Of a stretch of DNA of 64,000 nt, positions 44,902 to 54,081 are shown in pieces. The notes below the pieces were generated by a model. The model was not told the origin of the DNA. It searched no databases and was given only the letters and a program-made list of their open reading frames with translations. Each line of letters opens with the position of its first letter. Positions within the stretch are counted from its first letter, which is position 1. The stretch is from Streptomyces sp. NBC_00289 (GTDB lineage Bacteria > Actinomycetota > Actinomycetes > Streptomycetales > Streptomycetaceae). Location: NCBI RefSeq assembly GCF_041435115.1, contig NZ_CP108046.1, positions 992,001-1,056,000 on the forward strand, written 5' to 3'. A program made the position numbers and the translations under genes.

Positions 44902-45070
44902 CTGAAGGGCTGGGCTTGGAGGTAGCGCCCGGCTGGCTGCTGGGGTGGACTCCTCCGTCCAGACACCGGACCGCTCACTCCGCAGCGTCGCCCGGCCCCT
45001 CAGCGAAGGTGTCCGACGGCCTGTGGCGGGGTGCCCGTCGGGCTGCCGATCCGCGGGCGCCCCTGCCCCA

Positions 45071-46972
45071 TCAGTGAAGGGTGCGCTCCAGCCGCTGCGC
45101 CACCAGTTTCACGAACCGCGCGGGCTCCTTGGGCTGGCCGCCCTCCGCGAGTACCGCCAGGCCGTGCAGCAGCTCGGCGGTCTCGACGAGTTCAGCGCGG
45201 TCCTCGCGCTGCTGGTACGCCTCGTTCAAGCCCCGCACGAGCGGATGCGCGGGGTTCAGTTCGAGGATGCGCTTGGTCGGGGGGATCTCCTGGCCCATCG
45301 CCCGGTACATGTTCTCCAGCGCCGGAGTGAGGTCATGCGCGTCGGAGACGACGCAGGCCGGGGAGACGGTGAGCCGCGTCGACAGGCGGACGTCCTTCAC
45401 CTCCTCCCCCAGCTCCTCCTTCATCCAGTTCAGCAGAGCGGCGTACGCCCCGGCTTGCTTGTCGCGGCTATCGTCGGACGGTTCGTCACCCTCGGCGTCG
45501 AGGTCGATCTCGCCCTTGGCGACGGACCTCAGCCGCTTGCCCTTGAAGTCGCCCACGGCATCGACCCACACCTCGTCGACAGGGTCGGTGAGCAGCAGGA
45601 CCTCGATGCCCCGGGCTGCGAACGCCTCCATGTGCGGGGAGTTCTCGATGCTCTGCCGGGACTCGCCGGTCATGTAGTAGATGTCGTCCTGCCCGTCCTT
45701 CATCCGCTCCACGTACTGCTGGAGCGTGGTCGGCTCATCCTCGGCGTGGGTGCTGGCGAAGGACGCGACAGCGAGCAGGGCGTCACGGTTGTCGGAGTCG
45801 CTGAGCAGTCCCTCTTTGAGTACGGCGCCGAACTCCTGCCAGAACGTGGCGTACTTGTCGGGGTCCTTGGCCTTCATGTCCTTGACCGAGGACAGGACCT
45901 TCTTGGTCAGCCGGCGCTGGATCATCCGGATGTGCCGGTCCTGCTGGAGGATCTCGCGGGAGACGTTGAGGGAGAGGTCCTGCGCGTCGACGACGCCCTT
46001 GACGAAGCGCAGGTACGGCGGCAGCAGCGCTTCGCAGTCGTCCATGATCAGCACACGCTTGACGTACAGCTGGAGGCCGCGCCGGAAGTCCCGGGTGAAC
46101 AGATCGTGCGGGGCGTGCGCCGGCAGGAACAGCAGGGCCTGGTACTCGAAGGTGCCCTCGGCCTGGAGGCGGATCGTCTCGAGCGGGTCGCGCCAGTCGT
46201 GGCTGACGTGCTTGTACAGCTCGTGGTACTCGTCGTCGGAGACCTCGTCGCGCGAGCGCGCCCACAGGGCCTTCATCGAGTTCAGCGTCTCGACTTCGGG
46301 CGTGGCCTCTCCGTCGCCCGCCTCCGGGACGAGCCGGATCGGCCAGGTGATGAAGTCCGAGTACCGCTTGACGATCTCCTTGATTGTCCAGACGGCGGTG
46401 TAGTCGTGCAGCTGGTTGTCGGGATCGGCCGGCTTGAGGTGGAGCGTGACGGCCGTTCCCTGGGGAGCCTCGTCGACAGTCTCCAGGGTGTACGTGCCCT
46501 CGCCGCGCGACGACCACCGGGTGCCGCTGCTCTCCCCGGTGCGCCGGGTCACCAGGGTCATCTCGTCGGCCACCATGAAACCGGAGTAGAAGCCGACGCC
46601 GAATTGCCCGATCAGCCCCTCCGCCCCGGCAGCGTCCTGAGCCTCTTTCAGCTCCTGGAGGAAGGCGGCCGTGCCCGAGTTGGCGATGGTGCCGATGAGC
46701 TTGCCGACCTCCTCGTACGACATTCCGATGCCGTTGTCCCGCACGGTGAGCGTACGGCCGTCCTGGTCGAGTTCGATCTCGATGTGCAGGTCGGACGTGT
46801 CGGCGTCGAGGCTGTCGTCCCGCAGCGCCTCCAGACGCAGCTTGTCGAGCGCGTCCGAGGCATTGGAGACGAGCTCCCGAAGGAAGACATCCTTGTTCGA
46901 GTAGACCGAGTGGATCATCAGCTGGAGCAGCTGACGGGCCTCTACTTGGAACTCAAACATTTCGGTCGGCAT
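45071..46972 (-). CDS. htpG: Molecular chaperone HtpG (Hsp90)
   Basis: A 633-residue Hsp90. The GHKL ATPase has [17 protein letters not shown] (catalytic Glu), [12 protein letters not shown] and [18 protein letters not shown]; the middle domain contains [20 protein letters not shown] with the catalytic Arg; and the C-terminal dimerisation domain starts near residue 520. It refolds client proteins in an ATP-driven clamp cycle in the cytoplasm. ATG 46972 has GAGGGA upstream. A perfect palindrome, GTGACAGTCAC, lies 38 bp before the start and may be an operator. It stands next to the IS1182-type insertion, but its end is intact. Confidence 0.95.
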
Positions 46973-47010
46973 GGTCGCGTTCCCTCACAGTGCCTACATA
47001 GCTGGAAAAG

Positions 47011-47021
47011 GTGACAGTCAC
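47011..47021. promoter_or_regulatory. Palindrome upstream of htpG
   Basis: GTGACAGTCAC is an 11-bp perfect palindrome 38 bp before the htpG start, within the expected promoter. It is not a CIRCE (HrcA) or HAIR (HspR) sequence as far as I can see. The regulator is unknown. Confidence 0.4.
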
Positions 47022-47346
47022 TCTAAAACACGCGGTGGCGGAGCGGCTGGAAGAACTGTCCCGTGAGGTGAACCAGCGCCTGACCGACAGGAAGAGAGCT
47101 GAGAAACGACCGAAGTACACCACCGCGCTTTCATCCCGGCCAACCAGGGATGTGTGGCCCCATGGAGCGGACTTGGCCAGGGTGGAACAGCCGCCCGCGG
47201 TCAGCTGCCACGCAGGTGATCCGGGGCGCGCCCTCCGAGGGCAGCTCGGGCCGCCTTGCCCGCGAACTGCGGGCGGCGGGACGAACGGGCTGACCAGTCC
47301 AGCGAGACGACCGTCCCGCCATCCACCCGACTCGGCAAACTGCGGG

Positions 47347-47874
47347 TCATGTCGCATCGTTCCCCGGAGCGCCATCGCTCCTGCCCCTGCAACAGCCCGG
47401 TGCGTCAAGGCGCACAGGCTGAGCGCCAACCAGGTCCGCGTCCGCCGGGCGGGACAGCACGATCTCCGCCCGAGGCAGCGGCAGCGCTGTCTCACCTTCG
47501 GAGTACTCGCTCTCCCAGCCCTGCGCCGCGACGAGTTGAAGGACCGCCTGCCAGTCCTCGACCGAAACCTCAGGGACATGCAGGTCTGGCAACGTCCCCA
47601 TCAGATCCGGGGTGAAGAAACTGCTCACGTCATCCCACAAAAGGTCAGCCACACCGCCATGCTGCCCGGCTCCACGATCCGACGCAGCCCTGTTTCCCTC
47701 GACCGCAAAGATCGAGCACCCTATCGATCTCAGTCGCGGAAGGTTGAGATTTCCGCAGGCCGTACCACTATCCAGCGCTGCCATGTCCAGCAGTTGCGCC
47801 GCTTGCACCGTGAACTCAGGGAACCCTGCGAGATCGGTAGTGCGCCGCGAGTCGAGGTGGAGGGCCGTAGCCAT
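47347..47874 (-). CDS. Hypothetical protein, possibly truncated
   Basis: A 175-residue frame whose central part VSSFFTPDLMGTLPDLHVPE, VSVEDWQAVLQLVAAQGWES and EYSEGETALPLPRAEIVLSR resembles a family of Streptomyces hypotheticals of about 150 residues that normally continues for another ~80. Here it ends in unrelated residues at a TGA that overlaps a following short frame (ATGA), so a frameshift or fusion is likely. The first ~70 residues have weaker coding character; the real start may be near 47650. A short frame to 47201 downstream was not recognised. The rest of 46973-47346 shows no gene. Confidence 0.45.
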   Translation of the reverse strand: MATALHLDSRRTTDLAGFPEFTVQAAQLLDMAALDSGTACGNLNLPRLRSIGCSIFAVEGNRAASDRGAGQHGGVADLLWDDVSSFFTPDLMGTLPDLHVPEVSVEDWQAVLQLVAAQGWESEYSEGETALPLPRAEIVLSRPADADLVGAQPVRLDAPGCCRGRSDGAPGNDAT

Positions 47875-47902
47875 CTGTGGCGTTCAACTGGCGGTGCGCC
47901 GG

Positions 47903-49186
47903 TCATAGGCGGAGCACGATCAGGGCGATGTCGTCGCGGGCGCCGCTGCTGACACCGAGGTGCGCGAGCAAGGCGTCGGCGAGACGTTCGGGGTTGTGGC
48001 GGGCAAGGCAGGCGAGCGCGTCGGTGAGGCGTCGTAGGCCGGCGTCGATGTCCTCACCGCGCCGTTCGATGAGGCCGTCGGTGTAGAGCACGAAGGTGTC
48101 GCCGGGAGTGTAGGGCAAGTCGGACTGGAGGCGGGGGACGGGTTCGGGACGGGCCCCCAGCGGAGGGTCGGTGGCCTGGTCGAGAAGCTGGCACGTGCCA
48201 TCTGGGTGGAGCAGGACGGGGGGCGGGTGGCCGGCACAGCTGTACACGATGCGGCGAGCGTGGAGGTCCACGACGGCTTGGACGACGGTGGTGGCCAGCG
48301 CACCCTCCACGTCACGTGCGTACAGACCCAGGACGTCCAGGGCACTCGCGGGCCGTTCGACGGCCCGGACGACGGCGGACAGCGCGCTGCGGAGCATGCC
48401 CATGACGGCGGCGGCCTCCAGGCCGTGGCCGACGACATCGCCGACAGCGACGGCGAATCTGTTCTCGGGGAGGTCGACCACTTCGTACCAGTCGCCGCAC
48501 ACGTTCAGTGATCCGGCGGCGGGCAAGTAGCGCACCGCGATGTCCTGGTGGCGGGCAAGGTGGGGCGAGTGGAGCATGGCCTCCTGCAAGGTGACGGCGA
48601 TCTGGCGTTCCCGGCCGTGGGCTTGGCGCAGTTCCTCGTTCAGTCGTTTGAGCTCGCGCGTCCGCGCGTACAGTTCGACTTCCATCGCCTCCACGTCGCT
48701 GAGCGCCGCGCCTCCTCGCAGGCGAGGGTGGGAGAGGATGAACGAGGTCACGTCCTCACCTCGGTGGATGATCCACTCCAGCTGCCCATCCCGTCCGAGC
48801 ACCGGGGTGTTGATCGCGGACCACCACCGTTCCTCGAACTCGCCGGGCCGGTCGGCCACGGGAATGTCGTACTTCATCGGCGCCATCGTGTCCGGCTCTC
48901 TCGAGCGCAGGACCCGGTGCAGGGAGGCATGCAGATTCCGCACCCCGTCGGCATCCGGGTCCGCCGGATTCTCAGGGAAGGCATCGAAGAGGTAGCGTCC
49001 GAGCAGATCCTCCCGCGTACGGCCGGTCACCCGACAGGCCGCCTCGTTGACGTCGGCGAGCACCAGATCCGGGTCCAAGACCATGCAGGGGCTGGGGGTG
49101 ACCGCGAACAGCGCCTGGTAGTCGATCCCCGGCCTCGTCACATGCTGCGGCCGAGCATCCTCATCAGGGCTGCTCTCGTCCCTCAC
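47903..49186 (-). CDS. PAS-domain SpoIIE-family PP2C phosphatase
   Basis: A 427-residue regulator. A PAS domain (residues ~22-150: YQALFAVTPSPCMVLDPDLV, DVNEAACRVTGRTREDLLGR) is joined by a coiled segment (VEAMEVELYARTRELKRLNE) to a SpoIIE phosphatase: NVCGDWYEVVDLPENRFAVA, VGDVVGHGLEAAAVM and VLYTDGLIERRGEDID. The acidic metal-binding residues are present. Such proteins dephosphorylate anti-anti-sigma factors and so tune sigma-factor activity; the PAS domain supplies the signal. GTG 49186 is the start. No anti-sigma partner lies nearby. Confidence 0.92.
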   Translation of the reverse strand: MRDESSPDEDARPQHVTRPGIDYQALFAVTPSPCMVLDPDLVLADVNEAACRVTGRTREDLLGRYLFDAFPENPADPDADGVRNLHASLHRVLRSREPDTMAPMKYDIPVADRPGEFEERWWSAINTPVLGRDGQLEWIIHRGEDVTSFILSHPRLRGGAALSDVEAMEVELYARTRELKRLNEELRQAHGRERQIAVTLQEAMLHSPHLARHQDIAVRYLPAAGSLNVCGDWYEVVDLPENRFAVAVGDVVGHGLEAAAVMGMLRSALSAVVRAVERPASALDVLGLYARDVEGALATTVVQAVVDLHARRIVYSCAGHPPPVLLHPDGTCQLLDQATDPPLGARPEPVPRLQSDLPYTPGDTFVLYTDGLIERRGEDIDAGLRRLTDALACLARHNPERLADALLAHLGVSSGARDDIALIVLRL

Positions 49187-49290
49187 CCTTACGTTCTACC
49201 GTTCGTCGGCGCCCTCGGCACCTGGGCACACCGCCCGCCTCGGCTCGCGACCCTCCACTACACACCAACTCGACCGCTTGAGTGATTTTT

Positions 49291-49338
49291 GGTGATCAGA
49301 GCGGGGACTCAGGCGGTGATCAGAGCGGGGACTCAGGC
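49291..49338. repeat. 24-bp tandem duplication
   Basis: GGTGATCAGAGCGGGGACTC-AGGC is repeated twice without change (49291-49314 and 49315-49338). A simple duplication; too few copies and no spacer for a CRISPR. Confidence 0.85.
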
Positions 49339-49357
49339 AGTAGAGGGGGTGAGAGCC

Positions 49358-49639
49358 GTGGATTCGCTCATCCACATGTGGCTTCCGGCTATTCCGCCTG
49401 CTACGGCGCGGCCCTCCGTGCCTCTCTTGCGCCCCGACGTGGACACCGACAGCCCACCAAGGGCCGCCCGCTTCTTCTCGGGGATGGCCCTCATGATGGC
49501 CTGCGTAGCAGGCGGGATCACCGGGACGGCCCTCTCCGCCGAGGCGAGCAAACGGCTCCACGAAACGGCCGGGCCGCTGGGCGGGCCCGACTGGGGAGAC
49601 AGCGCCGACATGGACCTCGGCGGCTTCGACGGCGGCTGA
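49358..49639 (+). CDS. Possible small membrane protein
   Basis: A 93-residue frame from GTG 49358 with GAGGGGG upstream. It contains one hydrophobic helix, FFSGMALMMACVAGGITGTA, and an acidic Gly-rich tail (DWGDSADMDLGGFDGG). Third-position G/C is strong from residue 30 onward. No family. The rest of 49640-49983 shows no convincing gene. Weakly supported. Confidence 0.35.
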   Translation: MDSLIHMWLPAIPPATARPSVPLLRPDVDTDSPPRAARFFSGMALMMACVAGGITGTALSAEASKRLHETAGPLGGPDWGDSADMDLGGFDGG

Positions 49640-49983
49640 CCGATCCTGCTGCACCTCCACCACGGCGAGGCGTTCCCCGATCCGGTCGAGGTGGATGTCG
49701 GCGTCCGTGTCGGGGGCGGGCCGTCCTGGGCGGCCATGACGGCGCGCCGTGCCGGCGGACCTGCGGACAGCAGGCCGTCGAGGGCGCTGGAACACCTCCG
49801 CGATCACACCGTCCGGGACCGTCACCGGCCGGCCCTCCGAGGCCGCCGGCAGGTGGGCGAGGGCCCGGCAGGCCGCCACCCTTGCGTACCTGACCGCTGC
49901 AGCGTCCCCTGCATGCACTTCGACGCGATCGACGCACCGCCGAGCAGGCCGCCGATCCACACCGCGCAGCCGAGGCCTGCTCG

Positions 49984-50532
49984 TCAGCGCCACCAGCGAA
50001 GAACAAGCCGCGGCACGCGGCGCACCAGGACAGCGGCGGCCTGGCCGATCACGGCGCCGGCGGCCACGTCGCTGGGGTAGTGGGCGCCGGACTGCACACG
50101 CTCCAGGGCCACCATCGCCGCAGGCACAGCACACACCGCACCGGCGGCCGGCCACATCGGTGCCACAGCCGCGGTGAAAGCGACCGCTGCGGCGGTGTGC
50201 CCGGAGGGAAACGAGGACGACCCGGGACGATCGTCCACCTCGTCATGCGCAAACCATTCCTTGGGCGGCCGCTCACGGCAGGCGACCTGCTTGCACAACC
50301 CGTTGCACACCAGCTGCGCCACCGCCAAAGCCGCCAGTCCCCCGGCCGCCGCCTTCCTACCCCGCCAGCCCCCGGTCGTCGCCATCACCACGGCAGCGCC
50401 GCACCACAGCTTCGTGCTCTCCGCAGCCTCCTCCACCACCGACAACGCCTTACCCACACCCGGCGAAATACGGGACGCGACCCGCCGCGTCAGCACCCCG
50501 TCCACCTCACGCATTCCCGCCCACACACTCAT
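49984..50532 (-). CDS. PAP2-family phosphatase, membrane-bound
   Basis: A 182-residue membrane protein with the three PAP2 motifs: KQVACRERP (K-x6-RP), FPSGHTAAAV (PSGH, catalytic His) and ERVQSGAHYPSDVAAG (normally SR-x5-H-x3-D; here the first residues read ER-VQSGAHYPSD, so the Arg, His and Asp remain). It dephosphorylates phosphatidate or undecaprenyl pyrophosphate on the outer face of the membrane. About four hydrophobic spans. The start is uncertain: ATG 50532 chosen, with GTG 50553 or ATG 50514 possible. No operon partner is evident. Confidence 0.85.
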   Translation of the reverse strand: MSVWAGMREVDGVLTRRVASRISPGVGKALSVVEEAAESTKLWCGAAVVMATTGGWRGRKAAAGGLAALAVAQLVCNGLCKQVACRERPPKEWFAHDEVDDRPGSSSFPSGHTAAAVAFTAAVAPMWPAAGAVCAVPAAMVALERVQSGAHYPSDVAAGAVIGQAAAVLVRRVPRLVLRWWR

Positions 50533-50905
50533 GATCTGCAGGTATCCGGCCACGGTGTTTCCACACGAAGATTGTCCAGCTTCTCCCCGAGGCGGTGTCC
50601 TTCAGTCCGTACCGTGCGGTACAGGCTCACGCGCGAGCGCGGCCGGCTGAGGCCGCATCGCAACGAGCCGGCCGTGGGCGTGGTCGGCCGGTGCCGGCGG
50701 CCATGTCCTTGCTGCTCGTGGGGCTGCCCGAGCGACCCGGCGCCCGCCACGAGGCCTCACAGGCGGCCGAGACGGCCAGCCACCAGTACACCTGAGGTCG
50801 CAGCGGTGCTCCGCCTGGTGGGCGAGGGCACAGGACGCGCCCTTCCGCTGCGAGCCGCGCCACCGCCTCAAGGCTCCGAGACGCGTCACTGAGATTATTG
50901 ACGGG

Positions 50906-50926
50906 TTGACCTTCACACCAGTGTGA
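50906..50926 (+). promoter_or_regulatory. MerR-type promoter/operator before the LLM gene
   Basis: TTGACC (50906-50911) is followed by TCACAC-CA-GTGTGA (50913-50926), a perfect palindrome in the spacer. The same arrangement, TTGACC then TCACAT-CA-ATGTGA, occurs at 52493-52513 before the MFS gene. The gap of 50554-50905 upstream shows no gene. Confidence 0.65.
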
Positions 50927-50944
50927 CGGTTGTGCAATCGAGGC

Positions 50945-52057
50945 ATGAAAAGAGACTCGATGAGCCCCGGCTCGTTTCGGCTCGGCCTGGCGTTGGAGGG
51001 CACGGGTTGGCACCCTGCCTCGTGGCTCTTGTCGTCGGTGACCGACGCCGAGGAAGTCTTCACGGGCGGCTACTGGACGAACTGGGGGCGCGCGGCCGCG
51101 TCAGCCGGCATCGACTTCGTCACGCTGGAGGACGGCCTGAGCCTGCAAACCGATCGCTTCGGCACCGCCGACCAGGCCCATGACCGGGTGCGCGGCAGAC
51201 TGGATCCTGTTGTCACCGCAGCGGTCCTGCTGGCGACGACAGACATCAGCGAGGTGGTGGTTTCGCGCAACGTGACGCACACCAACCCGTTCCATGTCGC
51301 CGCCCAGCTGGCGTCCTTGGCGGCAATCGGGCCGGGCCGGGTGGTGTGGCGGCCGCAGGTTTCCGCCGACGCACGCGATGCCACGGTGGTCGGTGGACCG
51401 GCGACGCCTCAGCTGCAGGCCGAGGACGTGTACGTCCCGACTCGCATCGCGCGACGGCTCCGGGATCTCTTTCGTGACGCTGAGGACTACGTGCGAACAG
51501 TGCGCGAGCTGTGGAGGACGTTTCCCGCCGAGAGCCTGAGCTCCGGGGACACGTTCCTGCACCGGGACATGGTCGCGCCGTCGCGGCTCACCGGGAGGGA
51601 AAGGTACCCGGCGGCCGGCCCGCTGACCGTCCCGGTGGCGAGCACCCCGAAGGTCGCGGTGCTCGCGCACCATGCCCTGGAGCCGTATCGACTCGCTGCC
51701 GCCGTCGCTGACAGAGTCTTCGTGACTCCGTCCGACGAGCATCCGATTCCCGTGCTCCTGGCGGCGTTTCGAGAAATCGAGAAGCTGACGCCGGACGCCA
51801 CCGGGACCGAGGTGTACGCGGACGTGGCGGTTGTCCTGGGCGACACGGACGAACACGCGGAGTCCAGGCTGGCCCGGCTGAACGATGCCGCCGGTTTCGT
51901 CTGGGTACCGGACACGCACGTCTTCGTGGGAACCGCGGACCGCCTCACTCATGAACTCGCCCGCTGGCGTGAGCAGTTCGGCCTGACCGGGGTCCGGCTG
52001 CGCCCCGCGGTGCTTCCGGACGACGCCGACAGGATTATCCAGAAGTTGGTCTGGTGA
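50945..52057 (+). CDS. LLM-class flavin-dependent oxidoreductase
   Basis: A 370-residue TIM-barrel flavoprotein of the bacterial luciferase-like family. GFDFVTLEDGLSLQ-type segment AGIDFVTLEDGL, VSRNVTHTNPFHVAAQLASL (typical of NtaA/SnaA-like monooxygenases) and a C-terminal GTADRLTHELARWREQFGLT are visible. These enzymes use FMNH2 from a separate reductase to oxidise a substrate with O2. It shares a palindromic promoter with the MFS exporter, and the MerR regulator gene lies between, so an inducible detoxification pair of oxidation and export is likely. ATG 50945 or 50960. Confidence 0.85.
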   Translation: MKRDSMSPGSFRLGLALEGTGWHPASWLLSSVTDAEEVFTGGYWTNWGRAAASAGIDFVTLEDGLSLQTDRFGTADQAHDRVRGRLDPVVTAAVLLATTDISEVVVSRNVTHTNPFHVAAQLASLAAIGPGRVVWRPQVSADARDATVVGGPATPQLQAEDVYVPTRIARRLRDLFRDAEDYVRTVRELWRTFPAESLSSGDTFLHRDMVAPSRLTGRERYPAAGPLTVPVASTPKVAVLAHHALEPYRLAAAVADRVFVTPSDEHPIPVLLAAFREIEKLTPDATGTEVYADVAVVLGDTDEHAESRLARLNDAAGFVWVPDTHVFVGTADRLTHELARWREQFGLTGVRLRPAVLPDDADRIIQKLVW

Positions 52058-52067
52058 GGAACGGCCT

Positions 52068-52463
52068 TCAGGTACTGCGCAGTTGACCGGGTGCGATCGG
52101 GGCGCGATGTTGCTCCACCTCGGTCAAGTACTCGGTCATCGCGTTCCTGTTACGGGTGAGCATCTCGATCCGATCACTGAGCTTGTCCCGCTCCGTGGTC
52201 AGCAATGCCAGCATCTCCGGGGTCGCGTCCGGAAAGTGAATGGACCTGGGCTTGTCCAGGCACGGCAGGATCTGCTTGATGATCCGCGTCGGCAACCCGG
52301 CCGCCAGCAGACCGCGTATCTGCTTCACGCGGTCCACATACCGCTCATCGTAGGTCCGGTATCCGTTCGTCGACCGATCCGGCACGATCAGCCCCTGCTC
52401 CTCGTAGTACCGCAGCAGGCGCCGGGACACGCCCGTCAGACGGGCCAGTTCACCGATGCGCAC
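52068..52463 (-). CDS. MerR-family regulator
   Basis: A 131-residue regulator: MRIGELARLTGVSRRLLRYY, EEQGLIVPDRSTNGYRTYDE and a helical dimerisation tail (ALLTTERDKLSDRIEMLTRN, RNAMTEYLTEVEQH). MerR proteins bind the palindrome in an over-long promoter spacer and twist the DNA on induction. Two matching sites flank this gene, one before the LLM gene and one between this gene and MFS. The start is GTG 52463, 69 bp from the MFS start. There is no effector-cysteine cluster, so an organic inducer rather than a metal is suggested. Confidence 0.9.
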   Translation of the reverse strand: MRIGELARLTGVSRRLLRYYEEQGLIVPDRSTNGYRTYDERYVDRVKQIRGLLAAGLPTRIIKQILPCLDKPRSIHFPDATPEMLALLTTERDKLSDRIEMLTRNRNAMTEYLTEVEQHRAPIAPGQLRST

Positions 52464-52492
52464 ACACTCGAGAATAGCCGCGCGGTCCGAAC

Positions 52493-52513
52493 TTGACCAT
52501 CACATCAATGTGA
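52493..52513 (+). promoter_or_regulatory. MerR-type promoter/operator before the MFS gene
   Basis: TTGACC (52493-52498) followed by TCACAT-CA-ATGTGA (52500-52513), the partner of the site at 50906. It lies between divergent merR and MFS genes, 19 bp before the MFS start. Confidence 0.65.
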
Positions 52514-52531
52514 GGGTTTCACGATCAGTGC

Positions 52532-53746
52532 ATGACGACCACAACAGCCTCTCCGACACGACGTGACGTCCTGCCCTGGTCCGCTCTTCTGGCACTGGGC
52601 ACCGCGGTCTTCATCACCAGCCTGACCGAGACCCTCCCGGCGGGCGTCCTCCCGCCGATGTCCTCCTCTCTCGGAGTCAGCTCCGGTGCGGCGGGCCAGG
52701 CCGTCACCGTGTACGCCGCCGGGACTGCCCTGACCGCCATACCGTTGGCCGCAGCCACGACGGGCATGCGGCGCAAGCCGTTGCTGCTGGCCGCCATGAC
52801 CGTCTTCCTGGTCGCGAACACGCTCACCGCTGCCGCGCCCGGCTACGCGGTAATGCTGGTCGCACGGTTCCTCGCCGGCGTCGCCGCCGGACTCGCGTGG
52901 GCCATCCTTGCCGGAAACGCGCGGCGAATCGCGCCTGCCGGCCAGGAAGGCCGTGCCATCGCGATCGCGATGACCGGGATCCCCCTGGCGCTGTCGCTAG
53001 GTGTTCCCGCCGGAACGCTGATCGGGCAACAGATCGGGTGGCGAGCGTCCTTCGCTGCCGTCTCAGTGGTCTCCCTCGCCGTCGTCGGGTGGATCACGTT
53101 CAGCGTTCCCGCCATCAGCCAACCGACGGCATCGGCCGCAGAGCCGAAGCCGACCACCCGGCAAACGCTCCGGGTCCCTGGGGTCACCACCATCATGACC
53201 GTCGTCGTGACCTTCGTCCTTGGTCACACGATCATCTACGCGTACATCGCGCCGTACCTGCGGCAGGCCGGCCTCGCCACCCAAGTGGACGCGATCCTGC
53301 TGGCCTTCGGCATCGCATGCCTGGTCAGCATCTGGTACACCGGCAGCCACATAGACAGACACCTTCGTCGACTCGCGCTGACCGCCGCAACGCTGTTCAC
53401 TGTCGCCACGGCCACCTTCGCCGCCACCACGGCACAGGCCGGCATCTGGGTCGCAGCCCTCGCGTGGGGCCTGGGATGGGGCGGTACACCCACGCTCCTT
53501 CAGACCGCCGCCGGTCATGCCGGGATGCGACGCAGCCCAGCCATCGCCGACACCGCGCAAGCCATCCTTGTCACCTTGTGGAACGCGGCCATGGCACTCG
53601 GCGGCATCATCGGCGGCATACTCCTGCAACGCGTCGACATCGCCGCCGACGCCATCGCCGCGGCAGCGCTCGGAGCCGTCAGCCTGACCGTGATCACCCT
53701 CACGCGAAAGCACGCCTTCGCCACAGCGGACCAAGACGCACCATGA
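52532..53746 (+). CDS. MFS transporter (DHA1-type drug exporter)
   Basis: A 404-residue twelve-span transporter. The first span is WSALLALGTAVFITSLTETL, the loop 2-3 motif reads TGMRRKPLLLAAMTVFLVAN, and span 4 contains LVARFLAGVAAGLAWAILAG. Spans 7-12 follow after a cytoplasmic loop (EPKPTTRQTLRVPG). Similar to AraJ/CmlA-like exporters of small molecules. It starts 19 bp after a MerR-type operator shared with the LLM oxidoreductase. Substrate unknown; co-regulation suggests it exports the LLM enzyme's product or substrate. Confidence 0.9.
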   Translation: MTTTTASPTRRDVLPWSALLALGTAVFITSLTETLPAGVLPPMSSSLGVSSGAAGQAVTVYAAGTALTAIPLAAATTGMRRKPLLLAAMTVFLVANTLTAAAPGYAVMLVARFLAGVAAGLAWAILAGNARRIAPAGQEGRAIAIAMTGIPLALSLGVPAGTLIGQQIGWRASFAAVSVVSLAVVGWITFSVPAISQPTASAAEPKPTTRQTLRVPGVTTIMTVVVTFVLGHTIIYAYIAPYLRQAGLATQVDAILLAFGIACLVSIWYTGSHIDRHLRRLALTAATLFTVATATFAATTAQAGIWVAALAWGLGWGGTPTLLQTAAGHAGMRRSPAIADTAQAILVTLWNAAMALGGIIGGILLQRVDIAADAIAAAALGAVSLTVITLTRKHAFATADQDAP

Positions 53747-53839
53747 ACCGTGGTCGTTGATCGAGCCGTTGTTGCCGGTGCCGGCGCAGAGGCGGGTCAT
53801 AGTCACCGGGCGATGTCGGTGCAGCACCTGCGGGATGCC

Positions 53840-53958
53840 CGCAGGCACAGCCGGTCCGGCACCGGTCGCCGGCCAGGACCCTTCTCGGGCCAGGACGGCA
53901 GCAGCGGCGCGATCAGCGCCCACAGGTCTGCGTCCACAATCCACGGCCGGGTGGTCAC
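53840..53958 (-). pseudogene. IS5-family transposase N-terminal fragment
   Basis: From GTG 53958 the minus strand reads VTTRPWIVDADLWALIAPLL, PSWPEKGPGRRPVPDRLCL, the start of an IS5-type OrfA. After about 40 residues the match ends and the rest of the transposase is missing. Nothing else was recognised between 53747 and 54081. Confidence 0.65.
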
Positions 53959-54081
53959 ACCAACCCGGCGGCGGCTGAAGCGGTGGCCGCCGTGGCAGTG
54001 CGAGCGATCATCGGAGCCCCGGTCACGGAAACGCCGTGACCGGGGCCCAGGATCAGCTACTGCGGAAGGTGCCGACCGCCG

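Larger units (their letters stand above)
43095..44967 (-). repeat. IS200/IS605-type right end (copy 2), split by IS1182-type element
   Basis: Bases 43095-43119 plus 44908-44967 rebuild the same 85-bp segment as 5619-5703 (78/85 identical). No tnpB is adjacent. The insertion site CTGAAG is the apex of the hairpin CCCGGCT-CTGAAG-GGCTGGG. The undisturbed copy at 5619 serves as an empty-site reference, confirming the element's boundaries to the base. Confidence 0.75.

Noticed and set aside
49291..49338. Tandem repeat as a CRISPR array
   Set aside because: Only two adjacent copies, no spacer and no cas genes.
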